Shown here piece after piece: positions 32,304 through 40,528 of a stretch of DNA of 64,000 nucleotides. Source of the stretch: Marinilactibacillus sp042660675. Lineage in GTDB: Bacteria > Bacillota > Bacilli > Lactobacillales > Carnobacteriaceae_A. The stretch lies in assembly GCF_042660675.1 (NCBI RefSeq), contig NZ_JBHSUL010000009.1, positions 1-64,000 of the forward strand, written 5' to 3'. Made by a program: the position numbers and the translations under genes. The notes under the pieces were generated by a model that had not been told where the DNA came from, searched no databases, and was given only the letters and a program-made list of their open reading frames with translations. Each line of letters starts with the position of its first letter. Position 1 is the stretch's first letter.

Positions 32304-33545
32304 TTAGGCTATTTGGTTTTTGACGATTTTGCCGTCTTTGATGACGAGTTGGATTGTTTCTGCGTTAGATAGGCTAGTGATATCATCTAGGGGATTTCCT
32401 TTGATAACGACAAGGTCTGCTAATTTACCTTTTTCAAGTGTACCGAGTTCGTTTTCCCAGCCTAGGCATTCTGCAGCTGTCTTAGTGGTCGCAACAATCG
32501 CTTCCATCGGTGTCATGCCGCCTTCGGTCATCAAAGCGAGCTCGCGTAGATTGGTTCCGTGAGGCATGACGCCTGCATCCGTCCCCATTGCGATTTTAAC
32601 GCCTGCTTTGTAAGCTGCGGTAAAGCTCTTTTTGTGTGCTTCGATGGCATCTCGAGCTTTTTGAACCGCAGAATCCGGCATCCCTGCCTCCTCAGCTAAT
32701 TCCAAAACGGCAACAGGCGCGAGTAGCGTTGGGACCAGGTAAGTCCCATGCTCTTTCATCAGTTCAATCGCCTCGTCATCTAGGAAAATTCCGTGCTCAA
32801 TTGAATGAATCCCAGCTTTGACGGCTTGCTTAATGCCTTCAGCTCCTTGAGCGTGTGCCATGACTTTGACACCTTTTCTAAAAGCGGCTTCTTCAACGAT
32901 GACTTGTAGCTCTTCAAATGAAAACTGAGTGAACTCTGGGTGATCGGTTGCACTGAGCACACCACCGGTTGCATGGACTTTGATCACTTCTGCTCCGGCG
33001 CGCAACATTTCTCGTGTCTTCTTGCGTACTTCTTCTACGCCGTCTGCTTTTCCGTCTGGCATTCCAGGGTAGTTAGCCTGGAGCAATTCAACGGTTTGCC
33101 CGGAAGTTGTGTATCCATCGCCATGCCCGCCGGTGATGGTCAGCGCATTGATACTAAGCTGCATTCGCGGACCCTCCACGATACCGTCTTCGACTGCTTT
33201 CTTGACACCGAGGTCTGTTCCTAAGGCGTCGCGCACAGACGTAATCCCTGCATTGAGTGTATTGCGCATATAGTCGATCGCTTGATAAAACATGTAAGAA
33301 AAAGGTGTTTCCAATCTATTTTGCACGGAAGAATATTCCATCATCAAATGGACGTGGGTATCGATAAATCCTGGAGCGATCGTTGCACCATCGACATCGA
33401 TTGTTTCGTCAACAGTCCCATCAAAATCCGCAGCGTCTCCCACAAACACAATACGGTTCCCGTCAATGACGACCGTGCCTTGTTCCATTGGCTCGCCCCC
33501 ATTACCATCTATCAATAATCCATTCTTAATCATCGTTTTCGTCAT
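32304..33545 (-). CDS. Metal-dependent amidohydrolase (imidazolonepropionase-like)
   Basis: A 413-residue amidohydrolase with the metal-binding signature GFIDTHVHLMM near residue 60, the probable carboxylated Lys in AEVIKVHATGG, HAQGAEGI, SIEHGIFLD and the C-terminal Asp in AMGTDAGVMPHG. It belongs to the imidazolonepropionase-like branch that includes peptidases and cyclic amidases; no histidine-utilisation genes are adjacent, so the substrate is open. AAGGGGAG lies six bases before the ATG. Codon use looks more GC-rich than in flanking genes, which could hint at transfer but was not measured. Confidence 0.88.
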   Translation of the reverse strand: MTKTMIKNGLLIDGNGGEPMEQGTVVIDGNRIVFVGDAADFDGTVDETIDVDGATIAPGFIDTHVHLMMEYSSVQNRLETPFSYMFYQAIDYMRNTLNAGITSVRDALGTDLGVKKAVEDGIVEGPRMQLSINALTITGGHGDGYTTSGQTVELLQANYPGMPDGKADGVEEVRKKTREMLRAGAEVIKVHATGGVLSATDHPEFTQFSFEELQVIVEEAAFRKGVKVMAHAQGAEGIKQAVKAGIHSIEHGIFLDDEAIELMKEHGTYLVPTLLAPVAVLELAEEAGMPDSAVQKARDAIEAHKKSFTAAYKAGVKIAMGTDAGVMPHGTNLRELALMTEGGMTPMEAIVATTKTAAECLGWENELGTLEKGKLADLVVIKGNPLDDITSLSNAETIQLVIKDGKIVKNQIA

Positions 33546-33636
33546 GTCATTCTCCCCTTAGCTATTAAATATATTCTATTCTAACCTAAGGATTTTCCAA
33601 TTACTACATTGTGATGAAAAAAAGATGAAAATTTTA

Positions 33637-34809
33637 TCATTTAAAAACCTGCATTGCTTTCAATAACTCCTGAACTTGTTCTACATCCTTATCCCCGCGA
33701 CCTGAAATCGTCAGAATAATCGAATCTTCTTTATCAAATTCTGGTGCCAGTTTCTTCGCGAGCGCCACTGCATGCGCACTCTCCAAAGCCGGTATGATAC
33801 CTTCTTTTGAAGATAGCAATTGGAAAGCTTCTAGTACTTCTCCCTTGGACACAGTGTAGTATTCTGCACGTTCACTTTCTTTTAAATAGCTATGTTCTGG
33901 CCCAATTCCTGGATAATCTAAACCAGCCGCAATGGAGTACGTTGGTGCTGGCTCACCATTCTCGTCTTGTAACACCAGCGTTTTAAATCCGTGAATTTCT
34001 GCTGGCATCCCGTGTGCCATCGTAGCTGCTTCTTCTGGTTCCGCTCCGATCAAACGTACTTCTTCTTCATCAATGTAATGAGCAAAAGAACCAATCGCGT
34101 TACTCCCGCCGCCGACGACTGCGATAACTGCTGCTGGAAGCTTACCTTCTTGTTGGATGATTTGACGCTTTGACTCCTCGCTGATGATAGATTGAAAATG
34201 TCTGACGATCGATGGGAAAGGATGTGGTCCAACAGCCGAGCCCAATAGGTAAAATGTGTTCTCATAATTTTCTACAAGATCCGCTAAAGCGACATCTACT
34301 GCGTCTTTTAGTCTACCTTGCCCCTTTTCGACCGGTACGACTTTTGCACCCAGCAGTTCCATTCGAAAGACATTTAACGCTTGTCTTTCGGTATCGAGTT
34401 TGCCCATGTAGATGGTGCAGTCCATGCCAAACATTGCGCAAGCTGTAGCTGTCGCAACGCCATGTTGGCCGGCGCCGGTTTCGGCGATGATTCGGTGGGC
34501 ACCCATACGTTTTGCGAGTAAGATCTGGCCAATAACATTGTTGATTTTATGCGCGCCCGTGTGGTTCAAGTCTTCTCGTTTCAAGTAGATTTTTGGACCG
34601 TTAAAGGCTTCTGTTAATCTTGAAGCAAAAGTGAGTGGATTTTCTCTTCCAACGTATTCTTTTAAAATGTCTTTGAATTCTCTATTAAAGTCCGCATCGT
34701 CTTTGTAGTGTTCAAATTCGTCTGCTAGGCGGCTGAGTACTTCATTAAGTGCTGGCGGTACAAAACTTCCACCGTAGTTTCCAAAATATCCTGCTTGATT
34801 TGTCGCCAT
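33637..34809 (-). CDS. trpB: Tryptophan synthase beta chain
   Basis: A 390-residue PLP enzyme that joins indole and serine to tryptophan. PLP Lys88 is in HTGAHKIN, followed by AETGAGQHG, the phosphate loop VGGGSNAIG and a C-terminal SGRGDKD. It is the TrpB1 class. No trpA or other trp synthesis gene is adjacent; instead trpB ends an operon encoding a TrpX-type ABC transporter under a Trp-codon leader. This suggests salvage of imported tryptophan or indole. AAAGGAGAG precedes the ATG. Confidence 0.95.
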   Translation of the reverse strand: MATNQAGYFGNYGGSFVPPALNEVLSRLADEFEHYKDDADFNREFKDILKEYVGRENPLTFASRLTEAFNGPKIYLKREDLNHTGAHKINNVIGQILLAKRMGAHRIIAETGAGQHGVATATACAMFGMDCTIYMGKLDTERQALNVFRMELLGAKVVPVEKGQGRLKDAVDVALADLVENYENTFYLLGSAVGPHPFPSIVRHFQSIISEESKRQIIQQEGKLPAAVIAVVGGGSNAIGSFAHYIDEEEVRLIGAEPEEAATMAHGMPAEIHGFKTLVLQDENGEPAPTYSIAAGLDYPGIGPEHSYLKESERAEYYTVSKGEVLEAFQLLSSKEGIIPALESAHAVALAKKLAPEFDKEDSIILTISGRGDKDVEQVQELLKAMQVFK

Positions 34810-34832
34810 TTACTCCACTCTCCTTTTTATAT

Positions 34833-35615
34833 TTAAAGTACTGCTGTCAGGTTTTCTTCTTCAAATAATTTTAGTAAGTCTTTTAAAGTCATTTTTTCTT
34901 TTTCTTTCTGGTTTAAGTCTAGTGTGATTTTTCCGTCTTTCATAACAATTAAACGATTTCCATATTTAAGTGCATCTTCCATCTGGTGGGTGATCATCAT
35001 ACACGTCAATTGTTTTTCTTTGATGATTTGATCGGTCAGTTCCATCAGCTTTCTGGACGTTTTTGGATCTAGTGCTGCGGTATGCTCATCTAATAGTAAT
35101 AAATCCGGTCTGGTCATCGTTGCCATCAGTAAACTCAACGATTGACGCTGTCCTCCGGATAGATTTCCTGCTGGTGCATCGATTTGCTTTTCAAGTCCAT
35201 TTCCAATAGTTGCACAAAGTTCGATAAAGCCAGGCTTGTTTTTTCTAAGACTTCTTGATTTCAAAGTCTTTTTTTCTCCTCTTAACTTCGCCAGCAAAAG
35301 ATTTTCCGCTACCGTCATTCGCGGTGCAGTTCCCATTTTTGGATCTTGAAATACTCGGGAAATTAAAGTCGCTCTTTTTTCTTCTTTCCATTTCGTCAGT
35401 TTCTTTCCGTTGAGTTCAATCGTGCCTCCAGTTATTTCTGTGGAACCTGTAATACCATTAAACAAAGTAGATTTTCCAGCACCATTTCCACCAAGAACCG
35501 TAACAAATTCTCCTTCGTTCAATGTGAAGTCTACGCCGTCCAAAATGCGATTATCTATATCGCCTTGATTGGTAATCACTTTTGTTAAGCCTGTAAGTTT
35601 CATTAAATGACTCAT
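34833..35615 (-). CDS. ABC transporter ATP-binding protein (TrpX-type system)
   Basis: A 260-residue ATPase: Walker A GGNGAGKST, signature LSGGQRQSLSLLMA, Walker B LLLLDEHTAALDP and the His switch in MITHQMEDA. It powers import through the permease encoded just upstream. ATG at 35615, overlapping the permease stop as ATGA, with GGAG seven bases upstream; a longer frame from 35684 overlaps the permease and is rejected. It lies 23 bases before trpB. Confidence 0.92.
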   Translation of the reverse strand: MSHLMKLTGLTKVITNQGDIDNRILDGVDFTLNEGEFVTVLGGNGAGKSTLFNGITGSTEITGGTIELNGKKLTKWKEEKRATLISRVFQDPKMGTAPRMTVAENLLLAKLRGEKKTLKSRSLRKNKPGFIELCATIGNGLEKQIDAPAGNLSGGQRQSLSLLMATMTRPDLLLLDEHTAALDPKTSRKLMELTDQIIKEKQLTCMMITHQMEDALKYGNRLIVMKDGKITLDLNQKEKEKMTLKDLLKLFEEENLTAVL

Positions 35616-36493
35616 GCTCTTTCTCCTTTTCCAATGATCGTCCCAAGTCCAAGAGAACGTCTGATTTGTGGAATCATTAAACAAATTGCTAGAATCACTG
35701 AACTGAAGATTCGGATATACGTTGTATCAAAGCCTAATTGAATCACGCCTAGTAACAGTAACTGATACAAGACACTACCGATTACGATTGTGCATAAACG
35801 TTCTCCAAGTTTCATGTCTTTGAACATGACTTCTCCAATGATCAAAGAAGCCAGCCCAATGACGATGACACCCGCGCCACCATTTACATCTGCATAACCA
35901 TTGTTTTGTGCGACTAGCGCACCTGCTAAAGCAATGATACCGTTAGAAATCATCAAACCGAGTATTTTCATATTATCTGTACGAATGCCTAACGAACGCG
36001 CCATATCTTCATTATCTCCGGTCGCAATAAAAGCTTGTCCTAGATTCGTATAGAAAAATGTCAGAATCAGACTGATCAAGATAACCAAAACAATCATCCC
36101 TACAAAAACCACATCGTAGTAATTTGGAAGTCCTTCAAAAAAATCAAACAGACGACGCTGGTTCAGTAGATTCAAATTCGGCCTTTTCATAATAAACAGG
36201 TTCACAGAGTGCAGCCCGGACATAACCAAAATTCCTGCTAAAATAACCGGTACTTTCCCTTTTGTATAAAGCAATCCCGTTGCCAGCCCTGCGCCCATTC
36301 CCGCTAGAATCGCTAAGATAATGGCCAAAATTGGAGAAATACCAGAAACAATTGCCGTAACGGCCACTGCCGCTCCCAGAGGAAAAGAACCTTCTGTTGT
36401 CAGATCAGGAAACTTCAGAATTCGATATGTCAGATACAAACCAATTCCTAGTACTGCCCATAAAAATCCTGATGAAATTGCTGAAATAATCAT
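35612..36493 (-). CDS. ABC transporter permease (TrpX-type system)
   Basis: A 293-residue inner-membrane permease of the branched-chain/ribose-like class with about eight hydrophobic segments, beginning MIISAISSGFLWAVLGIGLYL and with YRILKFPDLTTEGSFPLGAA and TGDNEDMARSLGI motifs seen in TrpX-associated permeases. ATG at 36493, one base after the stop of the binding-protein gene, with GGAGG eight bases upstream inside that gene's end. Confidence 0.92.
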   Translation of the reverse strand: MIISAISSGFLWAVLGIGLYLTYRILKFPDLTTEGSFPLGAAVAVTAIVSGISPILAIILAILAGMGAGLATGLLYTKGKVPVILAGILVMSGLHSVNLFIMKRPNLNLLNQRRLFDFFEGLPNYYDVVFVGMIVLVILISLILTFFYTNLGQAFIATGDNEDMARSLGIRTDNMKILGLMISNGIIALAGALVAQNNGYADVNGGAGVIVIGLASLIIGEVMFKDMKLGERLCTIVIGSVLYQLLLLGVIQLGFDTTYIRIFSSVILAICLMIPQIRRSLGLGTIIGKGERA

Positions 36494-36494
36494 A

Positions 36495-37532
36495 TTATTG
36501 TCCTCCGTTTTCTGGTTCGATGATGACACTATTTTCTAAAATCTCTTCAGGAATCGTAACACCGATTGCTTCCGCTTTTTCAACATTGATCAGTTGTTCT
36601 CCACCTAAAGCAATATACACTGGAAAGTCTGCTGGATCTCTTCCATCTAACACTTCCGCAGCCATTCTGCCTGAATCGACACCTAGCTGTACTTGACTAA
36701 TTCCAATCGTAGCCAATCCACCTTGAGCAATCATCAAATCTACTGTCGGAATGAGTGGCATATTATAGCGATCTGCTTCGCTGACAACCGTATTGAAGGC
36801 ACTCGCGATTGTATTATCTGTTGGCAGGTAAATCACATCCACTTCTCTGGACATGTTCGCCACCATCTGCTGAATCTCGTTCGTATTAGAAACTGTGTAA
36901 ACTTTTAAGTCCAGACCCGCATTTTCAATCGCCACTTGAGCACGATTCGCTTCGGCTCTTGCATTGTCTTCTCCAGAGCTATAAAGCATTCCAACCGTTT
37001 GAACCTCTGGTAAAATGTCTGTCATCAATCTTATTTGATCCTCAACGGGTGCTTGGTTTTTCACGCCGGTCACATTCCCACCCGGAACTTCTTCTGACTC
37101 GACTAAGCCTGAACCGACTGGGTCTGAAACAGCAGCCATTATGATGGGAATATCACTGGTCGCATTTGTCAGAGCCTGACTAGCGGGTGTCCCGATTCCA
37201 ATCACGATATCTGCCCCATCACTAACAATAGAACTGGCCATCGTATTCATCAGGTTCTGATCGCCTTGTGCATTCTGGAAGTTGATGGTCAAGTTTTCTC
37301 CTTCAACATATCCATTATCTGCAAGACCTTGAATCGTTCCTTCTCGAATTTCGTCAAGCGACGGGTGACTCGTTGTTTGTAGTAAGCCGACTGTGATCTG
37401 TCTTTCTTCAGTTGTTTCTGCTACTTCATTTGTCGTATTCTGGTTAGCAGATTGTCCTGACGGAAAAAAGAATCCTACAATCAATACGGCAAATATTAGT
37501 GCGAATGTAGCAAGCATGCCTCTTCTTTTCAT
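36495..37532 (-). CDS. ABC transporter substrate-binding protein (TrpX family)
   Basis: A 345-residue binding protein of the TrpX/DUF534 family: TVGLLQTTSHPSLDEIREGTIQGL, ADIVIGIGTPASQAL, TGVKNQAPVEDQIRL, YLPTDNTIASA. By family association it binds tryptophan or a related compound. The N-terminus is basic followed by a long hydrophobic helix (about 5-25) without a lipobox cysteine, so it is probably membrane-anchored rather than a lipoprotein. ATG at 37532 with GAGAGGA nine bases upstream. First structural gene after the Trp leader. Confidence 0.88.
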   Translation of the reverse strand: MKRRGMLATFALIFAVLIVGFFFPSGQSANQNTTNEVAETTEERQITVGLLQTTSHPSLDEIREGTIQGLADNGYVEGENLTINFQNAQGDQNLMNTMASSIVSDGADIVIGIGTPASQALTNATSDIPIIMAAVSDPVGSGLVESEEVPGGNVTGVKNQAPVEDQIRLMTDILPEVQTVGMLYSSGEDNARAEANRAQVAIENAGLDLKVYTVSNTNEIQQMVANMSREVDVIYLPTDNTIASAFNTVVSEADRYNMPLIPTVDLMIAQGGLATIGISQVQLGVDSGRMAAEVLDGRDPADFPVYIALGGEQLINVEKAEAIGVTIPEEILENSVIIEPENGGQ

Positions 37533-37672
37533 TTTTACTATTCCTCTCTCATTTATCAATTTTTAACAAGCTTTATCTTTTCTTTTCCACTCCCAGTCAG
37601 ATATCATCTGCATCAGCTCCTTAAATACTTATGTATACTTTTAATTAGACAGTGCTTTCATAGATAAGCCAC

Positions 37673-37720
37673 AAAAAAAGGCAATCTCCACACTTTGGTT
37701 CAGTAGTGGAAATCGCCTTT
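37673..37720 (-). terminator. Second terminator in the trp leader region
   Basis: Minus-strand AAAGGCGATTTCCAC/GTGTGGAGATTGCC stem followed by seven T residues, between the first attenuator terminator and the binding-protein gene. Confidence 0.85.
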
Positions 37721-37721
37721 T

Positions 37722-37860
37722 AAAAAAAACAAAACCACATAGATATCGTGATATCCATGTGGTTACTTATCTAGAATTTCTCGAGAAATAAGCCGCATAG
37801 ATACAAAATTTAGAATACGTTCTAAACGTTGTATCTATGAGACTACTCATATCTACAACG
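37722..37860 (-). promoter_or_regulatory. Trp attenuator with alternative hairpins
   Basis: In transcript order: segment 1 (37846-37860, overlapping the leader stop codon), segment 2 (37818-37839), segment 3 (37796-37815) and a terminator stem AACCACATGGATATC/GATATCTATGTGGTT (37733-37764) followed by TTTTGTTTTTTTT. Segment 2 can pair with 1 or 3, and segment 3 (GTATCTATG) can also pair with the 5' arm of the terminator (CATGGATAT). This chain is what ribosome-mediated attenuation needs. Confidence 0.75.
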
Positions 37861-37921
37861 ATCTACGCCAGCTTTGCCAGTTCATATTTAATTGTACTGT
37901 CTGCTTAGAATCGAAGTTCAT
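37853..37921 (-). CDS. Trp leader peptide (22 residues)
   Basis: ATG at 37921, with AAAGGAG eight bases upstream, opens a 22-codon frame ending in TAG. Codons 15 and 18 are Trp (NWQSWRR), remarkable in so short a peptide. The stop codon lies inside segment 1 of the attenuator. The downstream genes handle tryptophan, so the peptide should sense charged tRNA-Trp: ribosomes stalled at the Trp codons would leave segment 1 free to pair with 2. Confidence 0.8.
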   Translation of the reverse strand: MNFDSKQTVQLNMNWQSWRRSL

Positions 37922-37957
37922 GAGTGTCTCTCCTTTGTCATCTTTAATGTGATTTTT

Positions 37958-37986
37958 ATCTTACAGTGTTCCTCAGAAGTTGTCAA
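37958..37986 (-). promoter_or_regulatory. Promoter of the trp salvage operon
   Basis: Minus-strand TTGACA (37981-37986), 17-base spacer, TAAGAT (37958-37963), directly before the leader peptide. Confidence 0.85.
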
Positions 37987-38131
37987 CAAAAATCTTCTTC
38001 CTCGCTGAGCAGTTGCTCCTGTAGTCTACAAAGTACCTGCAAACCTATTTGTTTCGAGGTTTCCCTGTTCCTTTGATCTTTAAACATGGTAAACTGACTA
38101 GGTAAAGAAAGAAAAGGAGTTCGTTAAGAAC

Positions 38132-39277
38132 ATGACAAAAAAAATCGCTATTGTAGGTGCCGGAGTCGTCGGCGCTTCAGCAGCCTATTATTTAAGCAAA
38201 GAAAAAGATATTGAACTGACAATTTTCGACGAAGGAATTGGTCAAGGGACTTCTGCCGCAGCTGGAATCATCAGTCCTTGGTTATCTAGAAGGCGAAACC
38301 AGAAGTGGTACCGTATGGTCAAAGCAGGTGCTGCCTTTTATCCAAAATTTTTAAGTGACGTCATGGACGGTGACCCTATTCCTAACACTGTTTATAGCAA
38401 AGTGGGGACTTTATTATTCAAATCTAAGTATCGCCATTTGGAAGAACTGCTTGAGATTGGATATAAAAGACGTGAGGAAGCCCCAGAAATTGGTGATCTT
38501 CAGATTTTATCCCCTGAAGAAATCAAGCAGAAAGTTCCGATCTATACCGGAGAACTGTCAGCGTTATGGGCATCAGGCGGTGCTAAAGTAGATGGCAAAG
38601 AATTGGTGACCTTATTAATTGAGAAAGCCACCCAAAATGGCGCGACCTTTATTCAAGAACGCGTAGAAACCTTGAAACCTGAGTCTAACGGAGTAACGAT
38701 TTCTACTGGACAGTCTGCTTATTCTTTTGATAGTATTGTGCTTGCTGTAGCGGCTTGGCTGCCAATGCTACTGGAACCACTGGGCTATGAGCTAGATTTG
38801 CGTCCACAAAAAGGACAACTCGCTATTCTCCAACTTCAAGATACACCAACAGCCACATGGCCTGTCATTATGCCCGAAGGCGAATTCGATATTATTCCCT
38901 TTGAAGATGGTCGGATTGTGATTGGCGCTACACACGAAAATGATAAAGGGTTCGACTTAAAAATCGATTCGTCTCTGTTGACTTCGATGGTTAAAGATTC
39001 TGTGGCAATATTTTCAACTTATTTCGACCAAGCAACTATTGTGGATTACCGCTCAGGAACACGCGCTTATACATCTGATTTTTCTCCTTATTATGGCCCT
39101 GTTCCTTCCCTACCGAATGTTTATGCAGCAAGTGGATTGGGTTCAACTGGACTCACCGCTGGTCCCTTAGTTGGTAAAGAACTTGCCCTTTTGGCGATGA
39201 ATCAGGAAACACACTTACCTTTATCCGATTACCCAATCGAGCAATACATTAAAAAAACAAATCATTTAACAAAATGA
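38132..39277 (+). CDS. FAD-dependent oxidoreductase (DAO family)
   Basis: A 381-residue flavoprotein of the D-amino-acid oxidase/glycine oxidase family. The dinucleotide-binding start KIAIVGAGVVGASAAYYLS carries GxGxxG, followed by GTSAAAGIISPWLS and a C-terminal YAASGLGSTGLTAGPLVGKELA. Likely oxidises an amine or amino acid; the substrate is unknown. AAGGAG lies 12 bases before the ATG. A 64-residue membrane protein follows after 21 bases and is probably cotranscribed. Confidence 0.87.
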   Translation: MTKKIAIVGAGVVGASAAYYLSKEKDIELTIFDEGIGQGTSAAAGIISPWLSRRRNQKWYRMVKAGAAFYPKFLSDVMDGDPIPNTVYSKVGTLLFKSKYRHLEELLEIGYKRREEAPEIGDLQILSPEEIKQKVPIYTGELSALWASGGAKVDGKELVTLLIEKATQNGATFIQERVETLKPESNGVTISTGQSAYSFDSIVLAVAAWLPMLLEPLGYELDLRPQKGQLAILQLQDTPTATWPVIMPEGEFDIIPFEDGRIVIGATHENDKGFDLKIDSSLLTSMVKDSVAIFSTYFDQATIVDYRSGTRAYTSDFSPYYGPVPSLPNVYAASGLGSTGLTAGPLVGKELALLAMNQETHLPLSDYPIEQYIKKTNHLTK

Positions 39278-39298
39278 GACTAACAAAGAGGTGCTTTT

Positions 39299-39493
39299 AT
39301 GTCAGCTTCTATTGGAAATACCATCGGTTGGACAGCAACCGCATTGTCTTTTATCGGCTTCTTTATCTGGAATATCCCTTTAGGCATCATCGCGATGCTT
39401 TTAGGTCTAGCAGGACTAATGAGTGATCAAAAAGGCGTCAACTGGACAGCCATCGGACTAGGTGCTATCGCAGTGATTATTGGAATTATTTGA
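39299..39493 (+). CDS. Small two-helix membrane protein
   Basis: A 64-residue hydrophobic protein with helices at about 10-40 and 48-64 separated by SDQKGVNW. AGAGGTG lies five to six bases before the ATG. It reads like a minimal DUF4190-type membrane unit, but I cannot assign a family. It sits directly behind the FAD oxidoreductase gene and before a strong terminator. Confidence 0.6.
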   Translation: MSASIGNTIGWTATALSFIGFFIWNIPLGIIAMLLGLAGLMSDQKGVNWTAIGLGAIAVIIGII

Positions 39494-39496
39494 TAG

Positions 39497-39535
39497 AAAA
39501 AAAGATGATCCCAGATATTTGGGATCATCTTTTTA
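39497..39535. terminator. Bidirectional terminator
   Basis: AAAAGATGATCCCA pairs with TGGGATCATCTTTT around a six-base loop, between the plus-strand small membrane gene and the minus-strand PAP2 gene. Confidence 0.94.
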
Positions 39536-39577
39536 GTATCATACTTTTTGAGTTCCTGCTTAACGATTGTGATGGTG

Positions 39578-40270
39578 TCATTCGATCTTTTCAATGTCTG
39601 GTCTCTTTGTAAGAGACAATCCATAAAGTCCAATACTAAACGTCAGCCACATCATCCCAACAGAGTACCCGCCTACAATATCTGACGGAAAATGAACACC
39701 TAAATAAATTCGGCTGACGCCAATGACTAGAATCAATGTACTTAAGGCAATGGTTGCAGTAATACGAAACCAAAGTCGTTTAGACAGTCGCAGGATCAAG
39801 AAAATCATTGCGCCATATAAAATAATTGAACCCATTGCGTGACCACTCGGAAATGAATACCCACCTTGTGTGATCAAATGCTCCACCGCGCTAGGTCTAT
39901 CTCTTCTAATGACAAATTTCAGTACTTGGTTGAGTACGCCTGCACCCAGGGCAACTGTTAGTAGATACCATAAAGACAACCACTTGTTTCTCAGCTTAAA
40001 TAAAATAAACGAGCTGACGATTAGTGCGATGATCGTCGTCGGCCCTCCATTACCAATGTAAGTAATGGTTCGAAAAATACTGGTTAATAATGGATCACGT
40101 TCATCAATGATCTCACTCCCTACGTAATCATCAAACATCCCGAGAATGCCCCATTCGAAATATCCCGCCATCGCTAGAAGCAAGAATGGAATAATCATAA
40201 TCATTCCCAAGTAAAACATCGTTTTTGGCTTCCATAAGTGTCGCTTAACTTTTTTCAATGGATCTGGCAT
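39578..40270 (-). CDS. PAP2-family phosphatase
   Basis: A 230-residue membrane phosphatase with about six helices and the three PAP2 motifs: KFVIRRDRPSA, YSFPSGHAMGS and SRIYLGVHFPSDIVGGY, all catalytic residues present. Family members dephosphorylate lipid phosphates such as undecaprenyl pyrophosphate or phosphatidylglycerophosphate. ATG at 40270 with GGAGGG eight bases upstream; two earlier in-frame ATGs are less likely. Monocistronic. Confidence 0.9.
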   Translation of the reverse strand: MPDPLKKVKRHLWKPKTMFYLGMIMIIPFLLLAMAGYFEWGILGMFDDYVGSEIIDERDPLLTSIFRTITYIGNGGPTTIIALIVSSFILFKLRNKWLSLWYLLTVALGAGVLNQVLKFVIRRDRPSAVEHLITQGGYSFPSGHAMGSIILYGAMIFLILRLSKRLWFRITATIALSTLILVIGVSRIYLGVHFPSDIVGGYSVGMMWLTFSIGLYGLSLTKRPDIEKIE

Positions 40271-40402
40271 GACCGTTTCCCTCCATGGATTCATAATGAT
40301 GAACCCTTTAATTGTATTTGTAATCATAGCACAAGTTTTTGGTTTAATCGTGTCTAATTTTTTGCAGTTACTTTACTGATTTCTTTTTTCTGTAAATCCC
40401 CT

Positions 40403-40431
40403 TTGACTTATGGTGTTTCATTAGGTAAAGT
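40403..40431 (+). promoter_or_regulatory. guaC promoter
   Basis: TTGACT (40403-40408), 17-base spacer, TAAAGT (40426-40431). The two hexamer regions lie in an imperfect inverted repeat CTTTGACTTA ... TAGTCAAGG. No purine riboswitch is visible in the roughly 90-base leader. Confidence 0.75.
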
Positions 40432-40528
40432 AGTCAAGGGAATCTGAAATACTCCCCTCTAATCTTCGTCTGATTTAATGAGGCGATAGGTTAGAAAGTA
40501 TACCTACTATAGAGGAGTTTATTGTTGT

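Noticed and set aside
37560..37990. T-box leader upstream of the TrpX-type operon
   Set aside because: The conserved T-box core AGGGTGGNACCGCG is not present on the transcribed strand; a Trp leader peptide explains the region better.
40432..40528. Purine riboswitch before guaC
   Set aside because: The conserved aptamer sequences are absent from the short leader.
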